DNA from: Vinca minor
Lineage: Eukaryota > Streptophyta > Magnoliopsida > Gentianales > Apocynaceae
NCBI GenBank assembly: GCA_026122235.1
Contig: JAOCZM010000015.1
Span: forward strand, 3,621,001-3,685,000
Direction of reading: 5' to 3'
DNA: 64,000 nt
The stretch's first letter is position 1. Every line of letters starts with the position of its first letter. The notes below the pieces were generated by a model. The model worked only from the letters and a program-made list of their open reading frames with translations. It ran no database searches and was not told the DNA's origin. Below, in pieces: positions 21,077 to 34,699 of this stretch. The position numbers were made by a program, and so were the translations under genes.

Positions 21077-22915
21077 TCTTCTCTGTTGATCCCCAGTGTA
21101 TATATAACCATCTTTCTCGGCTTCTTCCTCAAATAGTACGTGTGCCCATCTCTCGTTCTTGTGGCACTACATTGGGCAATTTCTATGAACTTCATGCCTT
21201 CGGGGTCGATATGTACAGGCTCCTCAGGTGACTGTGGATCCTCCTAGGGTGAGTCTGTGTATCATCAAGTCCTAGGTTGTATGAGGGCCCCGAAGCAAAT
21301 TGATCACCATGCTGTCCAGATGTAGACATACCAGTATGCCCCACGCCTTGAGCTACATTTCCCGGTGACCAGCTGAAGTTTATGGGCAAGTCCAAAAGCC
21401 TTTGGGCGCCAATTTTAGACGAAGCCAACGGAGCTTCCGTTTGATCCTCAGGTGGTGGATGAGCTCCAGTATCTCCGTCGGGACGCTGCATCGTCTCGTC
21501 TCGTAATGCTCTTGTGTACCCTGACGAGACCGACGCCCGCCCCGCCTCTAAGGTTGAATCATACCCTCAACATGTTGTCTAGGCTGTGTCAATGGTCACT
21601 CAATTACCGCCTCTAAAAATGTTGGTAGAGCGCGGTTTGCACGACATTGCCTTTCTAGCCTCCTCAAAGGTATCTGTGATGATTTTGGTCGCCAGCCTAT
21701 CAGACTCTTGTACTGGCTAACATAATGGTTTGTAGTTGAAGATTTTTGGAAGGTATCCATCATTCTTTTATTCGACGCAACCTGTAATAAAAATAGCAAT
21801 CAATCAAAAAATGATGAAATAAATTAAAACAATAGTATTTAAAACAAATAAATAAATACTTACAAAATTTTGTTCCGCTGTGGCGTTAGGCTAAAAACCC
21901 ATTGGAAGGTGCGAAGTGTCCTTATTTTTGGGGTTGCTAATAAGGAAGACGGTAATGTTCTTGTACCAGTCTATGTACGCAGGGCTTGGTACAAAAACAC
22001 TACCTACAACTGGAGCACCTTCCACGATTCTCTCAATGCGATTATCCCAAAACTATATATAATCCTTATGGACATTCACCCATTTCTTGTTCGGGAAACC
22101 TCTGACTGTGAGGACGTCCTTACCCGCAACTATCTCGTGCGTCCCTTCCTCAACATGTACCATCTGCCCATGCCCAAATTGCCTCATAACCTTATTAGGC
22201 AGATGATACTCCACTATATCAAAACAAATCAGGGGCACTCGGGCACACACAGTTTGAAGGAAATCTCGATCCCTTACTACTCTCTCTCCAATAACAGGGT
22301 CCGGGTATGGTCTCCACATAAACTAACATTTAATTTAAAGAAAAGAAAATTTATATAATGAAATAAAAATGTACGAGAACATTTAATTTAAAACGTACCC
22401 TTTGTGTCTCGTTCATCCCGTCTAGTTGATCATGAAACACTAACAATTGATTTTTTGGAGTGTTATAGAAGCTCCGGGCTACATGCCATCTTGCCCCGAA
22501 AACAGCACCGACGGGGATACCATCTAGAATTTCGCCTCTGTTCTCCAGACGGAGACATGAAATACGCTCTCATGCCCAAAGCTGTTCAAAAAAAGGTATG
22601 AATTATTAAAAATAATAATTTGAAAACATAACATTTTATAGAAATTGAATTATTAAACATTAAAATTACCTGAATGAGCAAACAGCAGCCGGCGATGTCC
22701 TTTGAATCAGTTTTGCATGAAATGCACATCTGCCGGTACAAATATCCTCGAAATGGTATCATTCTCCAGATCCTCGAGTAGGAGGAGATAACGCAGGGGC
22801 ACTCGGGAAGCTGACTTATCGGAGAACAGTAAACTACCCATTAAAATAAAAATCAAAGCCCTCGCCTTCTGCTCAACCTCCAACGAAATAGTATCCTGGC
22901 GTAGTGAGAGACTAA
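21077..22915 (-). pseudogene. Plant mobile domain (PMD) protein, C-terminal exons, broken
   Basis: Minus-strand exons in order: about 22915-22680 (EVEQKARALIFILMGSLLF, RVPLRYLLLLEDLEND, then a stop); 22585-22400 (LWA-stop-ERIS, ARWHVARSFY, LLVFHDQLDGMN) with a GTACGT donor; 22322-21862 (MWRPYPDPVIGERVV, VPLICFDIVEYHLPNKVMR, RQFGHGQ, PSPAYIDWYKNITVFL) with a GTAAGT donor; and 21782 downwards, ending in a low-complexity Pro/Gly tail with several stops. PLICF-IVE-H-P--V-RQFG is the hallmark of the PMD family (PF10536). At least four in-frame stops make it a pseudogene. The upstream exon is at 36205-36712. Confidence 0.82.
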
Positions 22916-24302
22916 TGTTGTGATACCTTGAACTTTTCGTACTTACGTGTCTAGCCTGTTTATGTGTTACTTAGCATATTAATTGCTTTTACGTGTCCTT
23001 GATTGGGTACATTTATTGTGTGCGGCGTTTTAGTGTGTTGGTTAGTTGGGGGATAGAGTGTGATATTAAGAAGTTGAAGGGTTGTCTTTGTAATGAGGTT
23101 AGGGGTAGTTTTTAAGGGGGTTATTTCTAGATTTTTAGAGGTTAGAAAGGGTGAGAATATAAAGAGAAGAGAACAGATTTCTGGAAGATTGGGTAGAATA
23201 TGGGATAATACATTTTTGAGATAGCATATGGTGTCCGTTTTCAGTGATTCTTAGTGCATTTTGAAGAGGAATGATAGAGCTACGCGTGGGAGTTGAAGGA
23301 ATAGCATTTGAAGTTCTGGATTTCGAGTTATAGGACTGGGAAGCCAGGGCAAAGAATCTAGAATTTTGTGCTTTTGGTGTGTTTTGAGGTTTAACTCTGA
23401 GATTGATAAGGTAAGGACCATTCACCCTTGTTTTTCAATTAAAGAGCATGAAAGAAATATTTACAGAATGAAATGATGTTTTATTCTTTGTTTTATTGCA
23501 TAAAATGGATGAAGTATTGTAGAAGATGCTTATATGAACTCTATTTTTTGTTGTAGTTTATGTTCTTGTGTGAGTTATGTTTTTATGTGATTATGTATAT
23601 GGATTTCAGTCATGTTATGTTAGTAGATTCAGAAGTTAGTAGTATTTGTAGTATAGTATGTAGTTCAAGTATACCCGCCACTATTATCATAAGGCCGAGG
23701 CCTTGCGGAGTGACGCTGACTGAGGTCATCCGTGACAAATAGCATAATAGAAGTAGAATCCACCATTCTGAGGCCTGTTCTGATATGTGCAGTCAGTATT
23801 TTGGGATGAGACCTTTTACTATTTTAGAAAATGCATTTTTTCCTTGTTAAAATGCATTAAAATGGTCTGTTCTGAAGTTCGGACGACCGGACTGTTTTCC
23901 CATCGTCCGGACAAACTATTGGGGCTACTGTCTGAATTCCGGTTAGACCTGACCCACATCTCAACTTTTGAAATGTCTCTGTTTTGATCTGTTTTGATTT
24001 CCGTTTGATCCGATTTCAAAGCTAAGTCTTTTATTAGTTTTGTAAAGTGTTTTACAAGTGTATTGCAATTATTTTAAAGAGTTACTTCAAGTCATGTTAC
24101 TTCAAGAAAAGTTATGCATTGTTTTCACGTGTTTTAGGTGAACGGGAACATGTTTTGGAATCTAACGGTGCTTTATTCCAAGGGTGTTGGGACCTTACTG
24201 AGCCAGTTTAGTGGCTCCTCCCTTATTAACATTTTTGTAGGTAAACATGTGGCAGATCATGATGATGAACCTTGGGATGAGGAGAGGCTTGGATGAGCTT
24301 TA
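22916..24302 (+). repeat. Solo Gypsy LTR, left part (before the CACTA insertion)
   Basis: Begins TGTTGTGATACCTTGAAC at 22916. Together with 35994-36202 it makes an LTR of about 1.6 kb related to 12963-15530. No primer-binding site or internal region is attached, so it is a solo LTR. The flanks ACTAA and AAATT do not match, so the TSD is lost or decayed. It interrupts the PMD reading frame. Confidence 0.78.
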
Positions 24303-24850
24303 CACTATAAGAAAACAATTAAATAGTGACCAAAATTAGCGACCGAAAAATTAGGCCACAAATTTAACGACAGAATAACGATCGACTGGAAATCGAATCA
24401 TTATTCCGTCGCTACTCAGTCGGCCATAGCGGTCCCGTTGACCAAATTGAAACGACGTCGTCTTCTTCACCCTTAACGACTGCATAACGACCGTTTACCG
24501 ACAGCCTAAATAATGACCGAATACCTACCGAACATAACGACCGTTTACCGACTGAAAACTTAACGGTGTATATTTATATAGTAATAAAAGTAGGAAACAA
24601 AACGACGTTGTTTTGTGTTTCGTACCGACCGAATGTAACGACCGTTTACCGATGGTATAAATAAAGACCGAATTTAACGACCATTTACCGACGGAAAACA
24701 TAATGGTGTATATTTATATAGTATTAAAAGAAGGAAACAAAACGACGTCGTTCTGTGTATCGTAACGACCGAATACCGATCGACTTTAACGACCATTTAC
24801 CGACGGAAATATTAACGACTGAATACGTGACGGAAGGCGTACCCAAACGA
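24303..24850 (+). repeat. CACTA left subterminal repeats
   Basis: Dense copies of AACGACCGTTTACCGACGG and TAGCGACCG variants, with AACGACGTCGTT palindromes at about 24453, 24603 and 24742. A pyrimidine-rich leader-like stretch follows at 24885-25040, consistent with a promoter and 5' UTR for the TNPA-type gene. Confidence 0.8.
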
Positions 24851-26522
24851 CTTCGTTATATAGCCTGATTTGTAAAAAAAATATAAAATCGAAGGAAATC
24901 TTCTTCCTTCCAGAAATCACTAACTCTTCTCTTTAAAACTCTCTTCTTCAAAACTCTCTTCAGCCACCTCCCCACCGCCATTCCGCCAAATCCATCTTTG
25001 GTCAACGCCTGACCGCCACCGCCATCTCGCCATTCTGCCACCACCACCTCCATTAAAGTTTCAGCTAAGGAGCAAGTATATATAGGGCTAACTGAATTTA
25101 TTTCTTCATTTCCAATTTTTTTTCTGAAATTAATATCTGTTTTGTAAATTAACAATGCAGGCTATAAAACTCCATCGGAATCTTCTCTTTTCCTCAAATA
25201 TTTCTTCAATTAAAGGTACTTTTTCCACTTTATTTTTTCAGTTTTTTTTTTGGCTGGGATTTTGGCATTCTTGAGGTGAGATATGTGGGGATTTGAATGG
25301 ATTGTTGTAGTTTTCTTTTGGTGGAAAGATTAAAGGGTTTTTGTGATTTTGTCTGATCTCAAATGGGTTTTGTTTGTTTTTGTTATTTGAGTTGGTTTTG
25401 ATGATCAATTGAAATGTTTAGGGTCTTATTTGTTTTGTTTGAATGATGGAAAATCTGAGTCACGCTTTCTGTGTTGACATAGAAGTATAAAACAAAGGGG
25501 CCTTCTGAAAGTGCAACATTTATTATTATTTTTTTTACATCCCATTTTCTTGTAGATGGAACACAATTGTCCACTTAATAATCTAGTCCATTCTTCTCCC
25601 TTTTTAGTCGATCCAAGAATGTCATAGCTGCTGTCTTCTTCTTCTTGTACTTGTGATTAAGCTTGCAGTGCATTAGTCTTGTGGATAATACTGCAAAGTG
25701 CAATCTTCCTTATCCTTCAATATAACTTGTTTCATATAATAATTACTCCTGTACTATTGTCCTTTTTCATTGTTCAATCATTAAATTTATCTATGATGTT
25801 AATCCCCCTTTTTTGTTTTAGTTGAAGAAAAAGATTAGTATATCTAGTTTATTTGGTTTGTTTTACAAAATTAGATTAATTTCTCATCAAGATAATAAAT
25901 AATGGAACTATCATTTATCAAAATGGGTAAAATGGTTTCTTATGACAGGTAAAAATAATACAACATTAACCTCCAAATCTCAACTCTTTCTTTCATGGAT
26001 CTTTGTTTTTCTGTTCACAAATTTTTGTTTTTATCATAGAAAAAGATAACCTTGATTTCACTATTTGTTTTCTTAATGATAACTATACTTAAGTTAAATT
26101 GGGGATTTGTTTGCAATTATTGATTTCTTTTTAATTGGATAAATTGTATAAGTCTTTTGTTTGATTTGGAGTAGCTTTAAGAGGATGGTAATATGGTGGT
26201 TCATACTTTGACTAGACATGTTTATTCTTTGCAAATAGTCATCTTATGACTTGTGTGAATGCAATAAATATCTTCCCTTCGGATGTTTTGGTGGAATTTT
26301 GTCGTTTTTATAGAGTATGTTTAAAGCTATCCCGATATATGAATGGTACATTTTAATGTTGAAGGTGAAGTAGTAGCTTTAGTTGTAAAGCCTGACACCC
26401 AATTTTCTTCAACATTTCATGTCCATTTTCTCATTTTTACTGTTCTGAATTCATGTTAATTTATTTTTTCTTCATTTGTCCTTTATTGCAACTTCTTAAT
26501 CCGCTTAATCTGTATTTCAGAG

Positions 26523-28173
26523 ATGCCTCCAAAGAAAGTTGTTCGATTACCATTTAGTCAGTCACCAGCGTCTTCTACGCCCCTACCTCCCAACCAGGTA
26601 CATCAGGGGACTCGTTTTCTACTCCACCATCTACCCCCCAGCGGGGTACGACACCTCCGTCACAATGTGTTGATGCACATGCATCTCGGGATGCGTCTAC
26701 ATTTGTACCGGCGACTGAGTCTACACTGGTATCAGGATCTGCGACTCACCAGTCTGCTGTCCCACAGACGGCGACTGACACCAGTACTGGTGGAGTTGCG
26801 GCTACAATAGATACTCGTACTCTCCTGCAACCTACCCTTGGCACGTAAGTAAAAATTTTAATTATTTCCTTTAAGTTAATTATACTTCTTGTAATCATTA
26901 TAGTAACTAAATAAATTTTTTCCTGTCTATTATAGATTTAGATTGGCATCCAACTGTTCCGCAGTCATTACTTCAATATTTCAAGATAGTTTATAAGGGT
27001 CATACAACACCATAAAGAATGTTCCCCAGGAAGAAGAAAAATTGTGGTGGGAAGAGTTCACGGTAAGTAAATTAGCAAATAAGTTTGAATTTACAGGTTT
27101 TCGAATTTAATTATCTAACATTGATTCAAAATACAAGAAAGATATCGATGGGCTCCTGAGCATGAGGCGGGCGTCAAGTCAAGTTGGCGTATCTTGCTTA
27201 CGAGGAGACTCAGCGACATTATGAGCGACGCATGGAAAAAAGAAAAGAGGCCCTCATGGGTTTGTGAGACCGATTGGGCGCGACTTCGAGAGTACTGGCA
27301 GACTCCTGAATTTAAAGCCAAGTCTTTACAGGCCTAACAAAATCGGAAAAAGAAGTGAGGGGTGGCAAAGGCCCAATAAAGCACACGGGCGGTTCGCTCA
27401 GCCAAATTAAGCACCACATGAGACTGGTACTTGATTATATTATTTTACACACTCATATTTGTCTTTTATTTTATGTGCGTATTTAAATGTTTTAATGATT
27501 TTTGTTAACATGAAAATGAGGCCGGACATGCAGTCCCATTCCCGGCCAGTTACGATCATCTTCATCAACACCATATCGGCCCAAAGAAAGGCGAATGAGT
27601 TGATGAAGATTCTAGAGAGTTGTCTGTAAGTATTTCATTACTTTTTGTCCCTTTTTTTTATATTAGTTCTTTACTGTGATAACTTGACATTTTATTTGAC
27701 AGGGGGTGTTCCATGCGGTTTATGACGCCGCCGCAAGCCAAGCAACTCAAGCCTGCCAGCCTCCTCCGAATTTGCCGACTCAGATTGAGCTAGATGCTGA
27801 GGCAGCGGGCATGATAAGAAAGGGATGTGTTCAAGGACTTGGTTCGTTCACAGATGTGTTAAAGACAGTGAAGCGAGGTAGTCAAGCAGTCTCGCATTCA
27901 TCTATGGAACAAATGCGGAACGAAATGGAAGCTAAGTGGAAGAAAGAGATGGAAACTAAATTGGCTGAGAAAAAAAAAGAATTCAAGATGAGAGAAAAGA
28001 AGAGAAACAAGTCATTAGCTAGTACCTTAGCAGATATTTTAACAAATAAGGACAATATTGTTTTAAGTGCCTCTGAGATAGAAGCCAAATTGATTAGTAC
28101 CTTAGATGATGAGTTAGAATCAGACTATGACGATGACCCCTTAACTGTAGATGATGTTTTGGGGAGTCAATAG
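26523..28173 (+). pseudogene. TNPA-like / Transposase_24 (PF03004) protein, multi-exon, broken
   Basis: The first exon starts at ATG 26523 (MPPKKVVRLPFSQS) in a Ser/Pro-rich N-terminus and ends near a GTAAGT at 26846. Middle exons give YRWAPEHEAGVKSSW with an upstream frame break, then SDIMSDAWKKEKRPSW, LREYWQTPEFKAKS and QNRKKK: the plant Ptta/En/Spm conserved core. The last exon (about 27703-28173) gives VYDAAASQATQACQ, a Lys/Glu-rich coiled segment and an acidic end (DDELESDYDDDPLTVDD). In Spm the small protein binds subterminal repeats. Stops such as the one inside AKAQ-stop-STR show decay. Confidence 0.78.
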
Positions 28174-28246
28174 ATTATTTAGTTTATTTTGTATTAATTT
28201 GTAAATTATTTTATAGTTAACTATTTTATGACGCTGACCCCTTAAC

Positions 28247-28979
28247 CAAGGTTGTTAAACTCGCGATTCTACGTAGACTCGGTGGAGGGGTGAAAAATCG
28301 TAAACTCGTGAATCGTAAAAAAATCGTAAAATCGTACCGAAAAATTAAAATATATATTTTATATATAAATAACAATAATTAATATATAAATCATACCATA
28401 TGGTCTAACAATATGCGAAAATTCATAAAATATAGTTTCACAAGTTTTTTCAAAAGACAATAATGCAACAAAATTCACAAAATGCTATCCCAAAACATCC
28501 CATTCCCTAATTTCCCACCTTGATACCTTTTACCTCACATTTCATCCATCGCTCTATGCTATCCCAGAATATCCCATTCCAAAATAATGAAAACGGTTTA
28601 CCCTCTTCTAAATTAACCCCAGAACCTCCTCTTCATAGAAGAAAACTTCAACAACATCACCTGTTGAAATATCTCATAATGTCAAAATAAATTGTCGTTA
28701 TCCGTGAGCCATAGAAGGCAGTCCTAAAAAAGAAGCATACTTCAAAGGGAAAAGGGAAAGAAAATAAAGCAACATTTGAGGATGAAAGAGATATTGAAGA
28801 GGAAATTAAGGAAATCTCTGCTTTTGGTAGAATCGGTAGACTCGTACGATTCTACGAGTCTACGATTCTACTCCGTTTCTACCAGATTGCGATTCTACTA
28901 CCGATTCAACACGTTTTGCCTCCGTAGAATCGTAGAATCGTACGATTCTACGTGTTGACTCGCGATTTTAACAACAATG
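28247..28979. mobile_element. hAT MITE rich in CGATTCTACG words
   Basis: The 8-bp TSD CCCTTAAC (28239-28246 and 28980-28987) is perfect. TIRs are CAAGGTTGTTAAACTCGCG and, complemented, CATTGTTGTTAAAATCGCG. The ends carry GATTCTACG/CGTAGAATC arrays. It lies just 3' of the TNPA-like stop codon inside the CACTA element. Confidence 0.93.
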
Positions 28980-29127
28980 CCCTTAACTGATTAGTTAACT
29001 ATTTTATGCTTTATTTTTTTGCGTTATGTTTTTTGATTATTTTGGAATTTATGTGGTTCTGTTTTCTGTTGAATTGTGGATATACTGAATTGTGACAGGG
29101 GGTCTGTTATATGTTTTCAGCTATATG

Positions 29128-29905
29128 TTACTGGAAAAATGGCTTGTGCTGACCGGCTTCCGACGGACTAGCGACCGTGTTAGGGTTTAGGGTTAGGGCT
29201 GGGTGACCGAATAGAGACGAAAAAGCACAACGACGTCGTTTTAAAGATTTTCGCTGCAATTTATCATCTTGGTGACCGCCTTCAACTCGATCCGTCGCTA
29301 AGCATACAAGGGGCGACGGAATAGCGACCGCAATCGGCTGGGCGGTCGCAATTCGGTCAGTGGTTTTTTCGATTTCTGTTTTTAATAAAACAAACGGGGT
29401 TTTTAGGTATATATAGTAATATTCTACCTATTTTAGTTACTAGTACTAATATATATGTATATAAACATTAACTTTAATAGTCAAACATGTAAAAACTATA
29501 CTTATTCACAAAATCCATAAGTATACTCGAAGTAGAACAATTTAAGTAATACTTTGTGTTTACATTTAAAATAATCATTGAGTAATGTAATTTAAATTTT
29601 AATAATTGATTGTCAATAAACAAATAATTACTAAAATATTCATATTAGTTCCTACTCGCATTCTGAACGAAGTCGGTTTTTGGAATTTTAATTTTTCAAC
29701 TCATTCCATCGCAATTCGCAAGGGGCGACGGAATAGCGACCGAAATAGGCGGGGCGGTCGCAATTCAATCGGTAGTAGTAAATGGTTAAACGACATCGTT
29801 GTTTATCAGTTTGTGTACTTAAAATGAGCGACCGAATACCGACCGAATTTGACAAAGCGGTCGCTATTCGGTCGCTAATAAGTAATGACTAAACGACGTC
29901 GTTGT
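29128..29905 (+). repeat. Internal CACTA-type subterminal array
   Basis: Clusters of GCGACGGAATAGCGACCG words and AACGACGTCGTT (29227, 29892) lie in the middle of the CACTA element, followed by a CT-rich leader-like stretch that precedes the TNP2 gene. The layout mirrors the true left end at 24303-25040. TTACTGGAAAAATGGC at about 29128 could be a worn CACTA-type terminus. Confidence 0.65.
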
Positions 29906-31244
29906 TTGCGTTTTATTTCTCTAAAAATCCCTAAGGCAAGAAGCCTCTCCCTGTTTCTTCATTCTGCTCAGTCGCGACCTCCACCTCCACTTACACCTCT
30001 TGGCGATTTCCCCCCAAGTCCACCGCGAAACCCCTCCATCCTCACATCCCCACCACCTCCGGCGCCTCCAAGACGTCACCACCACCTCCGACACCTCCAA
30101 GACGTCGCCACCATCTCCGATTTCAGTTGGATTTTTTAGGGTTTAGGTGAGAATCTTGCCTTTTCTATTTATTATAGTGTTATTAATGTCTAAATTCATG
30201 CTCTTATACCATTTCTTCTCTAGGATTTTTAGGGTTTAGGTGAGAATCTTGCCTTTGAGAGAGTTTGACAAAATTGGTCACAATTCATGTTTTTTGCCGA
30301 AAATTATAATACCCATAAGAGTAAGAATAAAATCTTTGGGGTGAAAGGATACAAAGATTTGGTTCCATATGGGCATTTAGTGAAATCTTAGTTGCTCTAG
30401 GACATTTGACCATTAATTTTTTGGGTTGGAGTTAAGGTGTTTGATGATATACTTAAAAGAAGCTTAAAATTCAAAGATAGCTTAAAAGAAGGAAATTGTG
30501 TCAAAAAAATAAAAACAAAACACAAAAGAAACGATAGCAAGAAGTTGTTTTCTTTAGTTTGTAAGCATAATTAGGAATGTCAAAAATAAGTATGACTTCA
30601 TGTAAATTGTGCTTTGCACCAAGCTCAAAACATTTGTTTTTCTATTGACCTTTGGACTTTAGATTTCAAGTCATTTTTAATATACAATGAAACATTAATT
30701 GGATTGAAAATTTATCATACTAAGGGACTTTTTGTTCATGCACACAATCATGATTTTATAATGAATTTCTTGTAAAAAAATTGTGAGATTTGACCAATAT
30801 TTGTATTTTTTTAGCAGATTCCGATCACCCAATTGCCACTTTGCATGTGAAATGTGTGTTTCAGCAGCGTTGTATAGATGAGACCTGTCATGAAGACCTA
30901 TGGATTTTTTTTACATTTTTCCCTTTTAAAGACCCGTCATTGTATTATCTCCCCGGTTGTTTGCATCTTTGTATTATCTCCCCTGTTTTTCTATCTTTGT
31001 ATTATCTTCCTTGACTTTTCTATCTTTGTATTATCTACCCGGTTTTTTTTAAGGTTTAGGGATTTCCATTTTTAATTATTGGAATGTAGGCTAATTATAT
31101 CATTTTAGTTTCAATAATTAAATAATAGATAATCGAAACATACCAATTGCTTGAAAATTAAGGTTGAAAATCATCAAACATAAGGTTCAAAGCTAATATT
31201 CATTTACTTATTAAAACTTGATATATGCATACATTGTGTTTATA

Positions 31245-34200
31245 ATGGAGGACCGTAGTTGGATGTATATGGATTCGACAAAAAATGGTAGACCTCGTCA
31301 TAGTCTAGAATTTATAGCGGGATAGAAACGATTTGTGAATTTCGCTGTTAGTATGTCTGTAAATGTACAAATTAATGAGATTATGTGTCCTTGTGGGGTT
31401 TGTAAGAATAAGTATTTCCATATGCCTGATACTGTGAAGTATCATCTTGTTATGAACGAATTTGTGTCTAACTATTTTAATTGGACATGCCATGGTGAGG
31501 CATCCATTCCAATGCCTCAAATCCCGTTTGTTCATGATATGAATAATTCTAGAAGACATACGACACAGAACAATTATCGATAGATGGTTCTTGATGCTGC
31601 AGGACCAAGTTTTAATGAGCCGGATAATAGGGATGTGGAACAACCTCCCAATCCAGAGGCACAAATGTTCTATGACATGTTGAAGGCTATTGATAGCCCC
31701 ATTGTACAATGGTTGTACAAACCATTCACAGTTATCAATGACTGCTAAAACGCTGAGTATTAAGTTCGAAGACAACTTATCTGAAACTACTATAGATAAA
31801 TTTGCGCAGTTGATGAAAGAGGCACTTCCTCCACAAAATAATGCTTTAGAAGACTTTTACCAAATGAAGAAATTGGTTAAAGGCCTTGGATTACCGGTGC
31901 AAAAGATTGATGTTTGTTTCAACGGTTGTATGTTGTACTGGAAAGATGATGTTGAGAGTAGAGAATGCAAGTTTTGTGGTCATGCTAGGTACATTAAGGG
32001 AAAAAAAATACACGACAGAAAGAGATTGATTGCAAAAAGATGTATTATTTCCCAATTACTCCGATATTACAAAGATTGTATGCATCTGAGAAAACAGCAA
32101 GACACATGACATGGCACTCAAACAGTGAGAGGAAAGAGGGAATAATGAATCACCCACGGGATGGAGAAGCTTGAAAACATTTTGATAGAACACACACCGA
32201 TTTTGCAGCGGAATCTCGAAATGTAAGGCTTGGGTTATGTACAAATGGTTTTGCACCTTTCGGCATGTCAGGGAAGCAATATTCTTCTTGGCCAGTTCTT
32301 CTAACACCTTATAATCTCCCCCCTAGGATGTGTATGAAGAACAATGTAATATTTTTAACTATCATTGTACATAGACCTTAAAATCCAAAACACAAGATTG
32401 ATGTGTACTTGCAGCCTCTCATCGATGAATTCAATCAGTTGTGGAGTGAAGGTGCGGAAACTTATGACATCTCCAAAAAGCAAAATTTTAAACTGAGGGC
32501 TTCATTACTTTGGACAATTTTAAACATAAGCATTCCATTTGCATGCTGGCGGGAAACAATCGTGGTTCAATTGCCACAGATGCTTCTTATCACCTAATCA
32601 TCCTTTTAGAAGAGATGCAAAGGGATTCCGAAAAGACCGGCAACAGGAGAGAGCAGACCCGCCATCTCTCCTGACTAGTGGTGAAATGTGGTTTAGAGTT
32701 AGAGATTATCCAAAAATTAACGATACAGCTGAAGAGATTGGTAAAGAGCAAGGCAGGGGTCGGGATCACAGTTGGGCTAAACGTAGCATATTTTGGGACT
32801 TACCTTATTGGCGGACACTTCTAATAAGACACAACATTGATGTCATGATAACGTCTTTAACACCGTGTTGGACGTGAAGGGTAAAACTAAGGACAATGTT
32901 AAGGCTAGAGCGGATGTTGAAAGGTATTGTAGTCGGCCGGAATTGAATATTAAACACGATGGCCGAGGTAAAGCAACGAAACCGAAGGCATGTTTCACTC
33001 TTACTAAGGCACAAAAAGAGATGATTTTGCGGTGGGTTAAAGAATTAAGGCTCCCCACATGGATATGCATCGAATTTGGTGCGATGCGTTGATATGAAAG
33101 AGTTGAAAATGTATGGAATGAAAAGTCACGATTCTCATGTATTCATGGAGAGACTTATCATATATCACTTAGAGAAGTACTACCGGCAAGTGTTTGGGGA
33201 CCTTTGGCAGAACTTAGTCTGCTCTATAGAGATTTGTGTTCCCCAAAGTTGAGTGTGGCGCATATGCAAGAATTGGAGGACACTATTGCAATTTTATTGT
33301 GCAAGTTAGAGAGAATATTTCCTCCGGGATTTTTTGATGTGATGGAACACTTGCCGGTTCACCTTCCATACGAAGCCAATATTGGTGGCCCGGTACAGTT
33401 TAGGTGGATGTACCCATTCGAGAGGTAACAACCAATGTCTTTATGATCTCAACTTCATTTTTATTTTTCATATACGTATTTACAATGTGATTAACTACTT
33501 ATGTTTTAATTAGATACCTGTACTATCTAAAAAAAAAGATAAAAAACAAGGCCAGAGTTGAGGGGTCAATTTGCAATGCATACTTGGTCGAAGGAGATGC
33601 TACATTCTTTAGCTATTATTTCGAACCCCACGTGAAAACGAAAGTTACAACCATTGGGCGAAATGATGGTGAAGACGAGACTAGTGGACCAGATGTATTA
33701 TCAATTTGCAACTTACCGGGAATATCATTTGGAAAAAAAGAAAAGATTTTATTATCTGATAAAGATTATAAAACATCCATGAGTTATATCCTGATGAATT
33801 GTGAAGAGGTCAAATCATATATTCAGTAAATAAACCCATCTATTGCTTCATTTTTGTTATATAATTAAAAGTAGCCTAAATAATAATATTGTCATTTAAT
33901 TTGTAACTCAAGAAATTGGTCAGTAAAGTACATGACCAAACTCCGTAGATAACAGAGGAAGAACTTCAAAGCCGGGTTTATAATTATTTTTCCAAATGTT
34001 TTGGAACTCATGTAAGTTGGTATTGTGTAGAAATGTACTTGTCTTAAGAATGCCTAAACTAAACTAATTTAACTTTTGTTGTTCTCAACATATACATAGC
34101 CTTCCGGAACATTCCGAAAGGTTGTTGAAAAATCTGTCATGGGGCACGTCAAGGAGAGTGATATCATACACCTGTTACTTTGTTAACGGTTATAGATTTC

Positions 34201-34699
34201 ACACAAAAGCCCACAACGATGGAAAAGGAACGACAAACATTGGGGTATGGGTTAAAGGAGATTATTACGGAGAGTTAAAGCAAGTCATTGAGGTTGAACT
34301 TGCTGGAGTACCTCACCAAAGAATAATTCTTTTCAAATGCGACCGGTTTGATTTTACTCAAAATCGAGGTTTACGTACCAGGGTTACGATCCATTTGTAT
34401 TTGCTTCCCAATGTCAACAAGTCTTCTACACACCTTATCTGAATAGTAAGACAACATCTAGGGCTGATTGGTTGGCTATTTGTCGTTCCAAACCACATCT
34501 AATTGACGTTACTGGTGTTCCGATACCGTATCAGGAGGAAGTACGCGAGGATGAGACCAGTCGCATTGATCAAACTGTTACTGAAGTTGGTCAACTTGCA
34601 CACCGGTCAGGGAAAATTGAAGTTGTGCTTGTAGCCGGTACGAGCCGTGTTGATGAAGATGATGATGATGAAATTATGTCAAGTGATGACAATTCTTAA
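31245..34699 (+). pseudogene. TNP2-like CACTA transposase with transposase-associated domain, broken
   Basis: The start ATG at 31245 opens MEDRSWMYMD, then a stop, and IMCPCGVCKN (transposase-associated domain, PF13963). About 31690-32590 gives the TNP2 region (LPVQKIDVCFNGCMLYWK, EAWKHFDRTHTDFA, ESRNVRLGLCTNGFAPFG, PKHKIDVYLQPLIDE, ETYDISKKQNFKLRA) across at least three frame changes. 32540-32870 holds NHPFRRDAKGF and KRSIFWDLPYWRTLLIRHN. DUF4218 follows (32865-33829), then DUF4216 (34122-34699) with a frameshift at about 34375 and an acidic end. An 18-bp deletion near 32847 removes residues present in the copy at position 40. Introns fall at about 33429-33512 and 33830-34110. Confidence 0.9.

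Noticed and set aside
29885..30139. 84-codon Pro/His-rich frame
   Set aside because: It lies in the CT-rich leader region of the CACTA and has the composition expected from (CCACCT)n; there is no domain and no paralogue in the first CACTA copy within the window.
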